Part shown: one piece after another, positions 27,559-35,110 of the stretch | Position numbering within the stretch: position 1 is the stretch's first letter | Layout: each line of letters opens with the position of its first letter | The notes under the pieces: model-generated | The model's database searches: none | The model's input: only the letters and a program-made list of their open reading frames with translations | Told to the model about the DNA's origin: nothing | Made by a program: the position numbers and the translations under genes | Origin: CAXBBB01 sp963815505 | GTDB taxonomy: Bacteria > Bacteroidota > Rhodothermia > Rhodothermales > BA12 | Length of the DNA: 64,000 nt | Direction: 5' to 3' | Assembly: GCA_963815505.1 (NCBI GenBank) | Contig: CAWFGU010000014.1 | Span: forward strand, 257,838-321,837

Positions 27559-28122
27559 ATGCCCGATCTCTCGCCTGCCGACACGCTCGCCCTTATCCGT
27601 AGCCGCCGCACGACGCACCTCTTCGATGCTCGAACCGTCGACGCTGCCCTGATCGACGCGGCGCTCGAAGCGGCCGTTCAGGCGCCCAACCACCGCCGAA
27701 CACGTCCGTGGCGCTTTTATCTGCTCGGACCACAGACGCGCGATGCTCTGGTGGCGCGCAACACCGAGATGGTCAGGGCGAGTAGGGGCGAGGCGGCGGC
27801 CGAGAACAAGCATGCCGCGTGGAGCCGGATTCCGGCGATGATCGTCGTCACCTCGCCCAGGTCGGACGACCATATGCGCGAGCGCGAGGACTATGGTGCC
27901 GTCAGCGCGGCGATCCAGAACCTGTCGCTCTACCTGCACAGCGCGGGCGTCGGCGTGAAGTGGTCGACGGGCGGCGTCACGCGCGACGATCACGCGCTGC
28001 ATCTGCTCGGCATAGACCCAGACGCCGAGTTTGTCGCGGCGCTGCTGATGATCGGCTATCCCGAGATACCGTCTGCCGAGGAGATGCGCTCTGCCGAACT
28101 TGCAACGCGGAGGCTGCCGTGA
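27559..28122 (+). CDS. Nitroreductase-family flavoprotein
   Basis: A 187-residue FMN-dependent oxidoreductase of the nitroreductase superfamily, likely NAD(P)H-dependent. The N-terminal IRSRRTTHLFDAR motif binds the FMN phosphate (RSRR), PNHRRTRPWRFYL is the active-site entrance, and GVGVKWSTGG with LLGIDPDAEFVAALLMIGYP forms the C-terminal part, as in the YdjA-type branch. Its substrate in vivo is unknown. It is the first gene of a four-gene plus-strand block (nitroreductase, nfi, DUF2256, cryptochrome DASH) with start/stop overlaps. The ATG sits at the end of a terminator T-run, so translation may start without a leader or be weak. Confidence 0.85.
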   Translation: MPDLSPADTLALIRSRRTTHLFDARTVDAALIDAALEAAVQAPNHRRTRPWRFYLLGPQTRDALVARNTEMVRASRGEAAAENKHAAWSRIPAMIVVTSPRSDDHMREREDYGAVSAAIQNLSLYLHSAGVGVKWSTGGVTRDDHALHLLGIDPDAEFVAALLMIGYPEIPSAEEMRSAELATRRLP

Positions 28123-28822
28123 ACTGGCCGCTCCAACACGAGCACGCGTGGGACCTGACACCGCGCGAAGCAATCGCGATCCAGCGCGAACTGGCGCCGC
28201 TCGTCAAGCAAACGCCGCTCGAATCGCCGCCCGCGACGGTCGCCGGCATCGACGTGAGCATCCGGGGTGACGTGGCGCAGCCAGCCATCGTGGTCGTCGA
28301 TGTGCGGTCGGGCGAGGTGGTCGATCGGGCAGCACTTCGGATGCCGGTTGCGTTTCCTTACGTGCCCGGATTGCTTTCGTTTAGAGAGATGCCCGCGCTG
28401 CTGCCTGCGTTGGAACGGCTGACCGTCCGCCCCGACGCGTTCATGCTCGACGCGCAAGGGTTGGCGCATCCAAGGCGTTTCGGGCTGGCGTGTCATCTGG
28501 GCGTGCTCACCGGCGTGCCATCGTGGGGCGTCGCCAAATCGCTGCTCGTCGGCCGTTTCGAGGAGTTGGGCGAGGAGAAAGGAAGCCGGGTACCGCTCGT
28601 CCACCGGGGCGAGACCGTCGGTGCGGCGCTGAGAACGCGGTAGGGGTGAAGCCAGTCTACGTGAGCGTCGGCAGCGGGATCACGCTCGCCGAAGCGTGCG
28701 CGCTGACGCTCGCGCTGGCACCCAAGTACAAGATTCCTACGCCGACGCGGCTGGCGCACAACCTGAGCCGCGACGCTGGGTCGGCACCGTGGGTGGGAAG
28801 CGGACCCGATCCCGAAAACTGA
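28119..28822 (+). pseudogene. nfi: Endonuclease V, one frameshift near the C-terminus
   Basis: Deoxyinosine-specific endonuclease that starts repair of deaminated adenine. Landmarks are VAGIDVSIRGD (first metal Asp), YVPGLLSFREMPALLPAL (catalytic Glu), FMLDAQGLAHPRRFGLACHLG (second Asp) and GVAKSLLVG. Reading stops at a TAG after GAALRTR (~28643); one missing base there (CGCGGTAGGGGTG) restores GVKPVYVSVGSGITL, the conserved end that carries the family tail, to a stop at 28820-28822. The start is GTG, overlapping the nitroreductase stop by four bases (GTGA). Its own stop overlaps the next ATG (TGATG). Confidence 0.9.
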
Positions 28823-28989
28823 TGCCGCGACAGCGCAAAAAGTCCGACCTGCCGACAAAAACCTGTCCCGTCTGCGGGCTGCCGTTTAGGTGGCGCAAGA
28901 AGTGGGAGCGCGACTGGGACTCGGTCGTCTACTGTTCCGAGCGCTGCCGCCGCAGTAAACACGCCGCCTCGCCCAAACCCACCACCTGA
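28822..28989 (+). CDS. DUF2256 zinc-ribbon protein
   Basis: A 55-residue protein with two cysteine pairs, CPVCGLPFRWRKKWERDWD and YCSERCRRSK, arranged to bind one metal ion. This is the DUF2256 domain, function unknown, which in many bacteria is encoded next to photolyase/cryptochrome genes. Its ATG overlaps the endonuclease V stop (TGATG) and its stop overlaps the start of the cryptochrome DASH gene in the same way. The genomic context suggests a role in DNA or light-related repair, an inference from neighbours only. Confidence 0.9.
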   Translation: MPRQRKKSDLPTKTCPVCGLPFRWRKKWERDWDSVVYCSERCRRSKHAASPKPTT

Positions 28990-30476
28990 TGCCCAAGTCC
29001 GCCCTCGTCTGGCTCCGCAACGACCTGCGCGTGCACGATAACGAAGCCCTTCATCTCGCCGCCCACGCCGACAGACTCACGGTCGTCTACGTGTTCGACC
29101 CGCGTCAGATGGAGCCGACGCCGTACGGGTTCGGCAAGACCGGTGGCTTCCGCGCGCAGTTCGTCCGCGAATGTCTGGACGATCTGCGGTCGTCGCTGAG
29201 GGCGAAGGGCAGCAACCTCATCGTCCGTCATGGTTTGCCGCACGACGTGCTACCCCAACTCGCCGATCAAGTCGATGCCGACGCGTTCTTCGTCCACGAT
29301 GAGCCGATGCGCGAGGAGTACGACGCGCTTGCGGCCGTCCTCGACGCGCTCCCCGAACCGGTCGAGGTACACGTGCCTTGGGGGCATACGCTCTTCCACC
29401 TCGACGATCTGAACATGCCCGTCGACCGGCTGCCCGAAGTGTTCACGGCGTTTCGCAAGAAGGTGGAGAAGCGCGTCGATGTGCGGGCTCCGTTTCCGAC
29501 GCCTGCCGCACTGCCGCCGCTGCCCCAAGGCATCGATCCGGGCGATATTCCATCGCTCGCCGACTTGGGCGTCGAGACACTCGAAGTCGACCCGCGCCGC
29601 GCGATCGAGACGCATGGCGGAGAGTCGCGCGCGCTGGCTCGGCTGGACGCCTACTTCTGGCGGGGCAGGCACATCGAGACGTACAAAGAGACGCGCAACG
29701 GTCTGCTCGGCGCAGATTATTCGTCCAAGTTCTCGCCCTGGCTGGCGCACGGCTGCTTGTCGCCGCGCCACGTCTACGCCGAGGTCGAACGCTACCAAAG
29801 CGAGCGCGTCTCGAACGACTCGACCTACTGGATGATTTTCGAACTGCTCTGGCGCGACTACTTTCGCTTCTGGGGTCTCAAGCACGGCGACGCGCTCTTC
29901 TACGCAGGCGGACCCAAGCGCGTCAACGCGTCCGAGTGGGGCGCGACCGACCACGCATTCGAACTGTGGACGCGCGGCGAGACCGGCATCCCGTTCGTCG
30001 ACGCCAACATGCGCGAGCTGCGGCTGACGGGCTGGATGAGCAACCGCGGGCGCCAAAACGTGGCGTCGTTCTGGACCAAGATTCTGGGTGGCGACTGGCG
30101 GCAAGGTGCGGCGTGGTTCGAGCGTATGCTGATCGACTACGACGTGACGAGCAACTGGGGCAACTGGGCCTATGTCGGCGGTGTCGGCAACGACCCGCGC
30201 GACCGCTACTTCAACATGATCACCCAAGCCGAGCGCTACGACCCGGACGCTGCGTTCGTCACACACTGGTGCCCCGAATTGGCCGACCTACCCGCCGGTC
30301 TTGCGCATCAGCCTTGGAAGCTGACGCAGTCCGAGGAGCAGATGTACGGGTTCACGCGCGGAGTCGACTATCCCGATCCCATCGTCGATCTGGAAGCCGT
30401 CTACGCCGAGCTGCGTGCCAAGAGCGACCGTAAAGAATCTGATGGTCGCGCCAAACGCGGCACCAAGCGCCGCTGA
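28989..30476 (+). CDS. Cryptochrome DASH-type photolyase
   Basis: A 495-residue flavoprotein of the CRY-DASH subfamily; repairs cyclobutane pyrimidine dimers in single-stranded DNA and may act as a blue-light sensor. N-terminal alpha/beta antenna domain (~1-140) begins ALVWLRNDLRVHDNEAL. The C-terminal FAD domain has KFSPWLAHGCLSPRHVY, IFELLWRDYFRFWGLKHG, GIPFVDANMRELRLTGWMSN followed by RGRQNVASFW, and WGNWAYVGGVGNDPRDRYFN, a stretch diagnostic for DASH proteins. The length is normal. It is the last gene of the four-gene overlapping block. The C-terminal ~20 residues are Lys/Arg-rich. Confidence 0.95.
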   Translation: MPKSALVWLRNDLRVHDNEALHLAAHADRLTVVYVFDPRQMEPTPYGFGKTGGFRAQFVRECLDDLRSSLRAKGSNLIVRHGLPHDVLPQLADQVDADAFFVHDEPMREEYDALAAVLDALPEPVEVHVPWGHTLFHLDDLNMPVDRLPEVFTAFRKKVEKRVDVRAPFPTPAALPPLPQGIDPGDIPSLADLGVETLEVDPRRAIETHGGESRALARLDAYFWRGRHIETYKETRNGLLGADYSSKFSPWLAHGCLSPRHVYAEVERYQSERVSNDSTYWMIFELLWRDYFRFWGLKHGDALFYAGGPKRVNASEWGATDHAFELWTRGETGIPFVDANMRELRLTGWMSNRGRQNVASFWTKILGGDWRQGAAWFERMLIDYDVTSNWGNWAYVGGVGNDPRDRYFNMITQAERYDPDAAFVTHWCPELADLPAGLAHQPWKLTQSEEQMYGFTRGVDYPDPIVDLEAVYAELRAKSDRKESDGRAKRGTKRR

Positions 30477-30580
30477 TGAGGGAGGGGTAGCGGATCTCGC
30501 CCATGCGTGGAATGAGAGGGCATCCACCTCTTTCTGCACTCTGGGACCATCCACCTAGCCGATCTGTCAAACGCGAAACA

Positions 30581-30607
30581 GCCTCCACCCGAGCGTCGGA
30601 TGAAGGC
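30581..30607 (-). terminator. Hairpin terminator downstream of rpmA
   Basis: On the minus strand, GCCTTCATCCGA and TCGGGTGGAGGC pair around the loop CGC, with two G-T pairs, followed by TGTTT. It lies ~20 bases after the rpmA stop and also between the convergent cryptochrome and rpmA genes. Confidence 0.7.
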
Positions 30608-30628
30608 TGCAAAGGGAGAGTCAGAAAC

Positions 30629-30883
30629 TCAGACCGCGTCGATGTGGACGAACTTGCGGTTGTTTTGCCCGCGCGAGAAGCGCACGGTGCCGTGTGCAGT
30701 CGCGAAGAGCGTGTCGTCGCCGCCGCGGCCGACGTTGGTGCCAGGGTGAACGCGGGTGCCGCGCTGGCGGACGATGATCGAGCCTGCCGTGACGGACTCG
30801 CCGCCGAAGGCCTTGACGCCGAGCATCTTGGGATTGGAGTCGCGACCGTTTTTGGTCGAGCCTACGCCTTTCTTGTGTGCCAT
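30629..30883 (-). CDS. rpmA: 50S ribosomal protein L27
   Basis: An 84-residue ribosomal protein at the peptidyl-transferase region of the large subunit. The sequence begins MAHKKGVGSTKNGRDSNPK and includes GGESVTAGSIIVRQRGTR and VHPGTNVGRGGDDTLFA, all hallmark L27 stretches. There is no cleaved N-terminal extension of the Firmicute type. It lies 40 bases downstream of rplU in the usual rplU-rpmA order. Confidence 0.97.
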   Translation of the reverse strand: MAHKKGVGSTKNGRDSNPKMLGVKAFGGESVTAGSIIVRQRGTRVHPGTNVGRGGDDTLFATAHGTVRFSRGQNNRKFVHIDAV

Positions 30884-30923
30884 GAGGGGGAGGGGTGTGC
30901 GTGCGAGAAGTGGAGGAGCGGGC

Positions 30924-31235
30924 TTAGACGCCGATCGACGTGATCTGGATCTGCGTGTAGTCCTGGCGGTGTCCGCGCGTGCGGCGGTAGCGCTTGCGGC
31001 GCTTCTTCTTGAAGACGATGATCTTGTCCCCGCGGACGTGACCGAGCACCTTGGCTTCGACGCTCGCGCCTTCGATGGCGGGCGTGCCGACGGTCGTGCC
31101 GTCGCCTCCGGTAAGGAGCACGCGGTCGAACGTGACCGTGTCGCCCTCGCTGGCTTCTGCGTGGAAGGGGACGTAGAGGGTGGCGTCTTGTTCGACCTTG
31201 AACTGTTTGCCCGCGATTTCGACGATAGCGTACAT
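30924..31235 (-). CDS. rplU: 50S ribosomal protein L21
   Basis: A 103-residue ribosomal protein of the large subunit. It begins MYAIVEIAGKQFKVEQDATL and has the RNA-binding KIIVFKKKRRKRYRRTRGHR and the conserved ending QDYTQIQITSI. The length is standard. It is first in the rplU-rpmA operon. A strong hairpin sits in the 130 bases upstream (31282-31320). Confidence 0.97.
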   Translation of the reverse strand: MYAIVEIAGKQFKVEQDATLYVPFHAEASEGDTVTFDRVLLTGGDGTTVGTPAIEGASVEAKVLGHVRGDKIIVFKKKRRKRYRRTRGHRQDYTQIQITSIGV

Positions 31236-31281
31236 GGTGCTCTGCTTTGGGCGACGGGTTGGCTACCGTCGCGAGAGAAAA

Positions 31282-31320
31282 GGAAAGGCTCGGCAGCGCG
31301 TGATCGCTGCGGAGCCTTCC
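31282..31320 (-). terminator. Strong hairpin upstream of rplU: terminator or leader
   Basis: On the minus strand, GGAAGGCTC and an inner CAGCG pair with CGCTG and GAGCCTTTCC, followed by TTTTCTC. It could end the upstream RCC1-repeat gene, whose stop is ~46 bases before it, or lie in the rplU leader. A TATATT just upstream of it could be a -10 element, which would put the hairpin inside the rplU transcript. Confidence 0.7.
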
Positions 31321-31365
31321 AATATAAAAACGTAGGCGTGCAGATGGCGTTAATCTGCCGCCGGA

Positions 31366-34086
31366 TTAGCGAATCACTGTGGCAAAGCGCGTAGCCGAAA
31401 AGGCCTCGCCCTCGGCACGCAGCACGTATTGCCCGGCAGGCAGCGAGGAGTCCAGCCGCATCGTGTGCTCCGTCAGGGGAGACAACTCGCCCGAGAAGAG
31501 CGTCGCCACCCGCCGGCCCAGCATGTCGTAGAGCATCACGTCGACGTGCTGCGCATCGCGGACGGATAGCGTGACACTCGCACTGCCGCGCGTCGGATTG
31601 GGAATGGGTTCGGAGAAGCGATAGGCGGACAGGAGCCGAATGGTCAGTTCGACTTCGGCGCTCAGATCGGCCGTGCCGTCGAGGTCGGTCTGGCGCAGGC
31701 GAAAGGTGTGCACTCCAGGTGCCAGGTCGGCTACGTCGTACGTGTAGTTCTGCCGCTCCAGCGTCGTGCCTGCTCCGGCCTGCCATCCCGCGTTCGTCCA
31801 TTCGGACGCGTCCGGCCCTCGGCGCTCGACCGCGAAGCCGTCGTTGTTGGTTTCGCTGGCGGTCGACCAGGCCAGGCGAGCCGAGCCTTCTTCCGATTGC
31901 ACTGCTCCAAAACTTGCCAGTTCGACCGGAAGCGCGCCGTCGGCTCCGACGAGCATGAAGGTCGAAAAGCTGGTCACGTCGGTATCGACCCAGTTGGCGG
32001 TCGTGCTGCGCCCCACGATAGTGAGAGGCTGCCACGTCGCGCCGTCGTCCGAGGTTTTGGCGAGCGTGAGTGCGCTTTCGTCAGATCCATCCGGCAAATC
32101 GGCGTCGTGATAGTAGAACCGAACGCGGGCGCTCCACCCCGGTGTGCCTCCCGTTCCGGTAACGTGCCAGAGTCTGCGGACGGGCTTTGTGGCCGACGCA
32201 AAAGCCTGTCCGGGTCGAACGTAGGCCGTCAGCGCAGGTGACGTTCCGCTGGCGTCTGCGGTGACGGCGAGGCCGGGAACGGCCGACGCCGGAGAGGCGA
32301 AGTGAATCGGTGTCAGTTTCTGCCCTTTGGTATCGCTGCCCCAACACTGCACCACGCCGGTCGTAGTTATCGCGCAGCTGTGTCCCTCGCCTGCACTGAC
32401 GCCTGCCCACGTGCCGCTGCGAGGCGCAGGAACCGTCGTCTGTCCGTTCGCGCTGCTTCCCCAGCAGTGGACCGCTCCTGTCGTAGTGAGCGCGCAGGTT
32501 TGCGTGTCGCCCGCGCTCACTTCGGCCCACGTTCCGCTCGAAAGCGTGGGTACCGTCGTCCGTCCGTCGGCGCTGTTGCCCCAGCACTGGAGCGCGCCCG
32601 TCGTGGTGCGGCCGCACGTGTGCGAAGCGCCTGCGGTTAGCTCGGCCCACGTGCCGCTCGATGGAGCAGGCACCGCCAAGCGCCCGTCGCCGCTGTTGCC
32701 CCAGCACTGAGCCGCGCCGGTCGTGGTGACCGCGCAGCTGTGGAAGTCGCCTGCCGATGCGCTCTCGAACGTACCGCTTGCGGGCGTCGGCACCGTCGTC
32801 TGATCAAAGACATTGCTGCCCCAGCAGTGGGCGCTCCCCGTCGTGCTTACGGCGCACGTGTGATAGAGTCCGGCGTCGACCTGGGCGAAGGTCACGCCTT
32901 GGGGCAGAGCAGGCACATTGCTTTGCTGGAAGTCGTTGCTGCCCCAGCACTGGACGGCCCCGCTCGTGGAGAGCGCGCAGCTATGGAAGAAGCCCGCGCT
33001 GACGTAGGCCGATAGGCTGCGAGTGGAAACGGGGACGTCGGACTGCCCTCGGCTGTTGTCTCCCCAGCAGCGCACGTCTCCGGTCGTGGTGACCGCGCAC
33101 GTGCGGTTTACGCCCGCCGACACCTGGGCGAACCGGTCGGAGACGAGTGCGCGCCCCACCGTGGGCAGACTGCCCGGCACGGTCGACCGCGCATCGACGT
33201 CTTCTGCCCAGCACCGAACCCGTCCGGTCGTCGTGAGGCCGCAGCCGTGAATGCTTGCCGCGCTGACGGCGGCCCAGGCACCACTGCTCAGAGCAGGTAT
33301 GACCGGTGGCGAACCGGTACCGAGCACTCCCCAGCATCCGATAGCTCCAGTCGTCGTCGTTCCGCACGAGTGGTAGAGTCCCGTGCTCACCGAAGCCCAG
33401 ACCCCAGTTGGAGGGGCTGGTGGGGTCGCCCGACCAGAGCCATTGGACCCCCAGCACTGAGCGGCTCCGGTCGTGGTGACGGCGCAGGTGTGGCCGTTCG
33501 ACGCGCTCACGGCGGCCCACGCACCGCTCGAAGGGGTGGGTACGGTCGACTTCCCACCGGCGTTGCTCCCCCAGCACTGCATGGTGCCGGTCGTCGTGAG
33601 GCCACAGGTATGATCCGTTCCTGAGCTTACACCGGCCCAGACTCCGCTCGTGGGCGTCGGCGGAGTGGCCTGGCCCAGCCTGTTTTCGCCCCAGCACGCG
33701 ACAGCTCCGGTCGTCGTGATACCGCATGCGTACGCCTGGCCTGCTGCCACGCCAGCCCACGTGCCGCTCGGCGCCGCTGGTACGTTTAACTGGCTGTTGA
33801 CGTTGAGACCCCAGCACGTCAGGGCGCCCTTCGTCGTGGTTCCGCACGTGAAGCTGAGTCCCACGCTCACGCTTACCCAGAGGTCGCCTGTCAGTACGGG
33901 CGTGGTGAGCTGGCCGTGCGAGTTGCTTCCCCAGCAGACGAGGTCGCCGAGCGCTGTGACGGCGCACGAGTGTTCCGACCCCGCGCTGAAGAGATCCGTG
34001 GCAGTGGGTTGCGCGTTTGCGCCGGAGGCGATGGCGACAGAGAAGAGGGCGACGCAGAGAAAGCGGCGCGTGCGAGATAGAGGCAC
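31366..34086 (-). CDS. Secreted protein with 14 RCC1-like repeats and a T9SS sorting domain
   Basis: A 906-residue protein with a signal peptide (1-25, LCVALFSVAIASGANAQ). Residues ~30-620 contain 14 copies of an ~40-residue repeat centred on H(S/T)CAVTTTGAVQCWGSN and related forms, an RCC1/BNR-type beta-propeller repeat; 14 would make two seven-bladed propellers. A ~210-residue region follows, including LPVELASFGAVQSEEGSARL, a Fn3-like segment common in this phylum. The end (PIPNPTRGSASV ... MLYDMLGRRVATL ... PAGQYVLRAEGE) is a T9SS sorting domain. Each repeat has a Cys pair spaced for disulfides (C..CWG). It is probably a secreted or surface adhesive; the ligand is unknown. Confidence 0.9.
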   Translation of the reverse strand: MPLSRTRRFLCVALFSVAIASGANAQPTATDLFSAGSEHSCAVTALGDLVCWGSNSHGQLTTPVLTGDLWVSVSVGLSFTCGTTTKGALTCWGLNVNSQLNVPAAPSGTWAGVAAGQAYACGITTTGAVACWGENRLGQATPPTPTSGVWAGVSSGTDHTCGLTTTGTMQCWGSNAGGKSTVPTPSSGAWAAVSASNGHTCAVTTTGAAQCWGSNGSGRATPPAPPTGVWASVSTGLYHSCGTTTTGAIGCWGVLGTGSPPVIPALSSGAWAAVSAASIHGCGLTTTGRVRCWAEDVDARSTVPGSLPTVGRALVSDRFAQVSAGVNRTCAVTTTGDVRCWGDNSRGQSDVPVSTRSLSAYVSAGFFHSCALSTSGAVQCWGSNDFQQSNVPALPQGVTFAQVDAGLYHTCAVSTTGSAHCWGSNVFDQTTVPTPASGTFESASAGDFHSCAVTTTGAAQCWGNSGDGRLAVPAPSSGTWAELTAGASHTCGRTTTGALQCWGNSADGRTTVPTLSSGTWAEVSAGDTQTCALTTTGAVHCWGSSANGQTTVPAPRSGTWAGVSAGEGHSCAITTTGVVQCWGSDTKGQKLTPIHFASPASAVPGLAVTADASGTSPALTAYVRPGQAFASATKPVRRLWHVTGTGGTPGWSARVRFYYHDADLPDGSDESALTLAKTSDDGATWQPLTIVGRSTTANWVDTDVTSFSTFMLVGADGALPVELASFGAVQSEEGSARLAWSTASETNNDGFAVERRGPDASEWTNAGWQAGAGTTLERQNYTYDVADLAPGVHTFRLRQTDLDGTADLSAEVELTIRLLSAYRFSEPIPNPTRGSASVTLSVRDAQHVDVMLYDMLGRRVATLFSGELSPLTEHTMRLDSSLPAGQYVLRAEGEAFSATRFATVIR

Positions 34087-34455
34087 ATCGGTAGGATCTA
34101 GTCAAGAGAATAGGGGCGGAGACTAAATCGCTGCAGACATTCTCGTCTTCCACAGAACCCTGAATATAGGCCCCGTCAACGTGAAGCGGATGGGGTTATG
34201 TCAAACATTTTCAGTTGAAACGTGTGGAAAGTATGTTGTATGCGAAGGGCAATGTTCGATCTTGTAAATAATCCTTGCAACACAATGAAAGAACAGCCTG
34301 ATTGAACGCTGCCAAATCACGTGCACGACAGTCGGTATTCCTGCGCCGCTGATTGCCCTTCCCCTGCCGACCGTGCGACCCCTCAGTCCGCCGAACTGGA
34401 CTCTGGGGCGGTACATTGCCGGTGTATTCGCTGCTTGCGCTACCCAACCTTCGAT
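34087..34455. other. 369-base intergenic region between divergent genes
   Basis: No gene is seen here. It separates the RCC1-repeat gene (minus) from the FAH-family gene (plus), so it must carry both promoters. A segment around 34195-34310 is clearly more AT-rich than the surrounding DNA, with TTGAAA at 34215 and GTAAATAAT near 34264, but I cannot pair a convincing -35/-10 set with good spacing. No tRNA, hairpin-plus-T-run or repeat was found. Confidence 0.6.
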
Positions 34456-35109
34456 ATGCCCTTCTCCTTCAACCTCGGCGAGGCCACCTACACGCCCACC
34501 AAACTCGTCTGCATCGGGCGCAACTACGCCCGGCACGCGCGCGAGTTGGGCAATGAGGTACCGTCCGAGCCCGTCGTGTTCCTCAAGCCGACGAGTGCTC
34601 TCGTCGCATCAGGCGGATCGGTCGTGATTCCATCCCAGTCGAAGGACGTGCATCACGAGGTCGAACTCGTCGTAGTGATCGGCAAAACGGCTGCAAGAGT
34701 CGACGAGGTCGATGCGATGGACTACGTCGCGGGCTACGCCGTCGGACTCGACATGACGGCGCGCGATGTGCAGGCGGCGGCCAAAGCCAAAGGGCTACCC
34801 TGGGCGACGGCCAAAGGCTTCGACACGTTCGCTCCGCTGGGCGATGTGGTATCAGTCGCCGATGCGCCCGACCTCTCCCACGCGACCGTACGGCTGAGCG
34901 TAAACGGCGAGCGGCGGCAAGAAGGAGTTACGTCAGATATGCTGTTCTCCGTTCCGTTTCTCGTTAGCCACTGTTCGCACCTGTTCACGCTTTACCCCGG
35001 CGATCTGATCTATACCGGCACGCCCGAGGGCGTGGCGCAGGTGCAGGCGGGCGACGATATGGTAGCGGCAATAGACGGGCTGCCCCATCTGCGCGTCACG
35101 GTGCGGTAG
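34456..35109 (+). CDS. Fumarylacetoacetate hydrolase-family protein
   Basis: A 217-residue enzyme of the FAH superfamily (acylpyruvate hydrolase / YcgM-like or oxaloacetate decarboxylase-like). The metal-binding acidic residues are visible in VHHEVELVVVIGK and in YAVGLDMTARDVQ. KLVCIGRNYARHARELGN is the usual start, KGFDTFAPLGDVV the substrate-side motif, and YPGDLIYTGTPEGVAQVQAG the C-terminal signature. The natural substrate cannot be assigned by eye. The frame is open upstream to 34321, but ATG 34456 gives the normal family N-terminus. It converges with lysA: the two stop codons lie within one palindrome, CGGTAGCTCAGCTACCG. Confidence 0.9.
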   Translation: MPFSFNLGEATYTPTKLVCIGRNYARHARELGNEVPSEPVVFLKPTSALVASGGSVVIPSQSKDVHHEVELVVVIGKTAARVDEVDAMDYVAGYAVGLDMTARDVQAAAKAKGLPWATAKGFDTFAPLGDVVSVADAPDLSHATVRLSVNGERRQEGVTSDMLFSVPFLVSHCSHLFTLYPGDLIYTGTPEGVAQVQAGDDMVAAIDGLPHLRVTVR

Positions 35110-35110
35110 C

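Noticed and set aside
28636..28650. UAG in endonuclease V as a read-through or pyrrolysine codon
   Set aside because: The frame also changes at this point, so reading through TAG would not restore the conserved C-terminus; a missing base does.
32300..33700. Regularly spaced repeats that could suggest a CRISPR array
   Set aside because: The repeats are coding (RCC1-like CWG repeats), vary in sequence, and have no short identical repeat with unique spacers.
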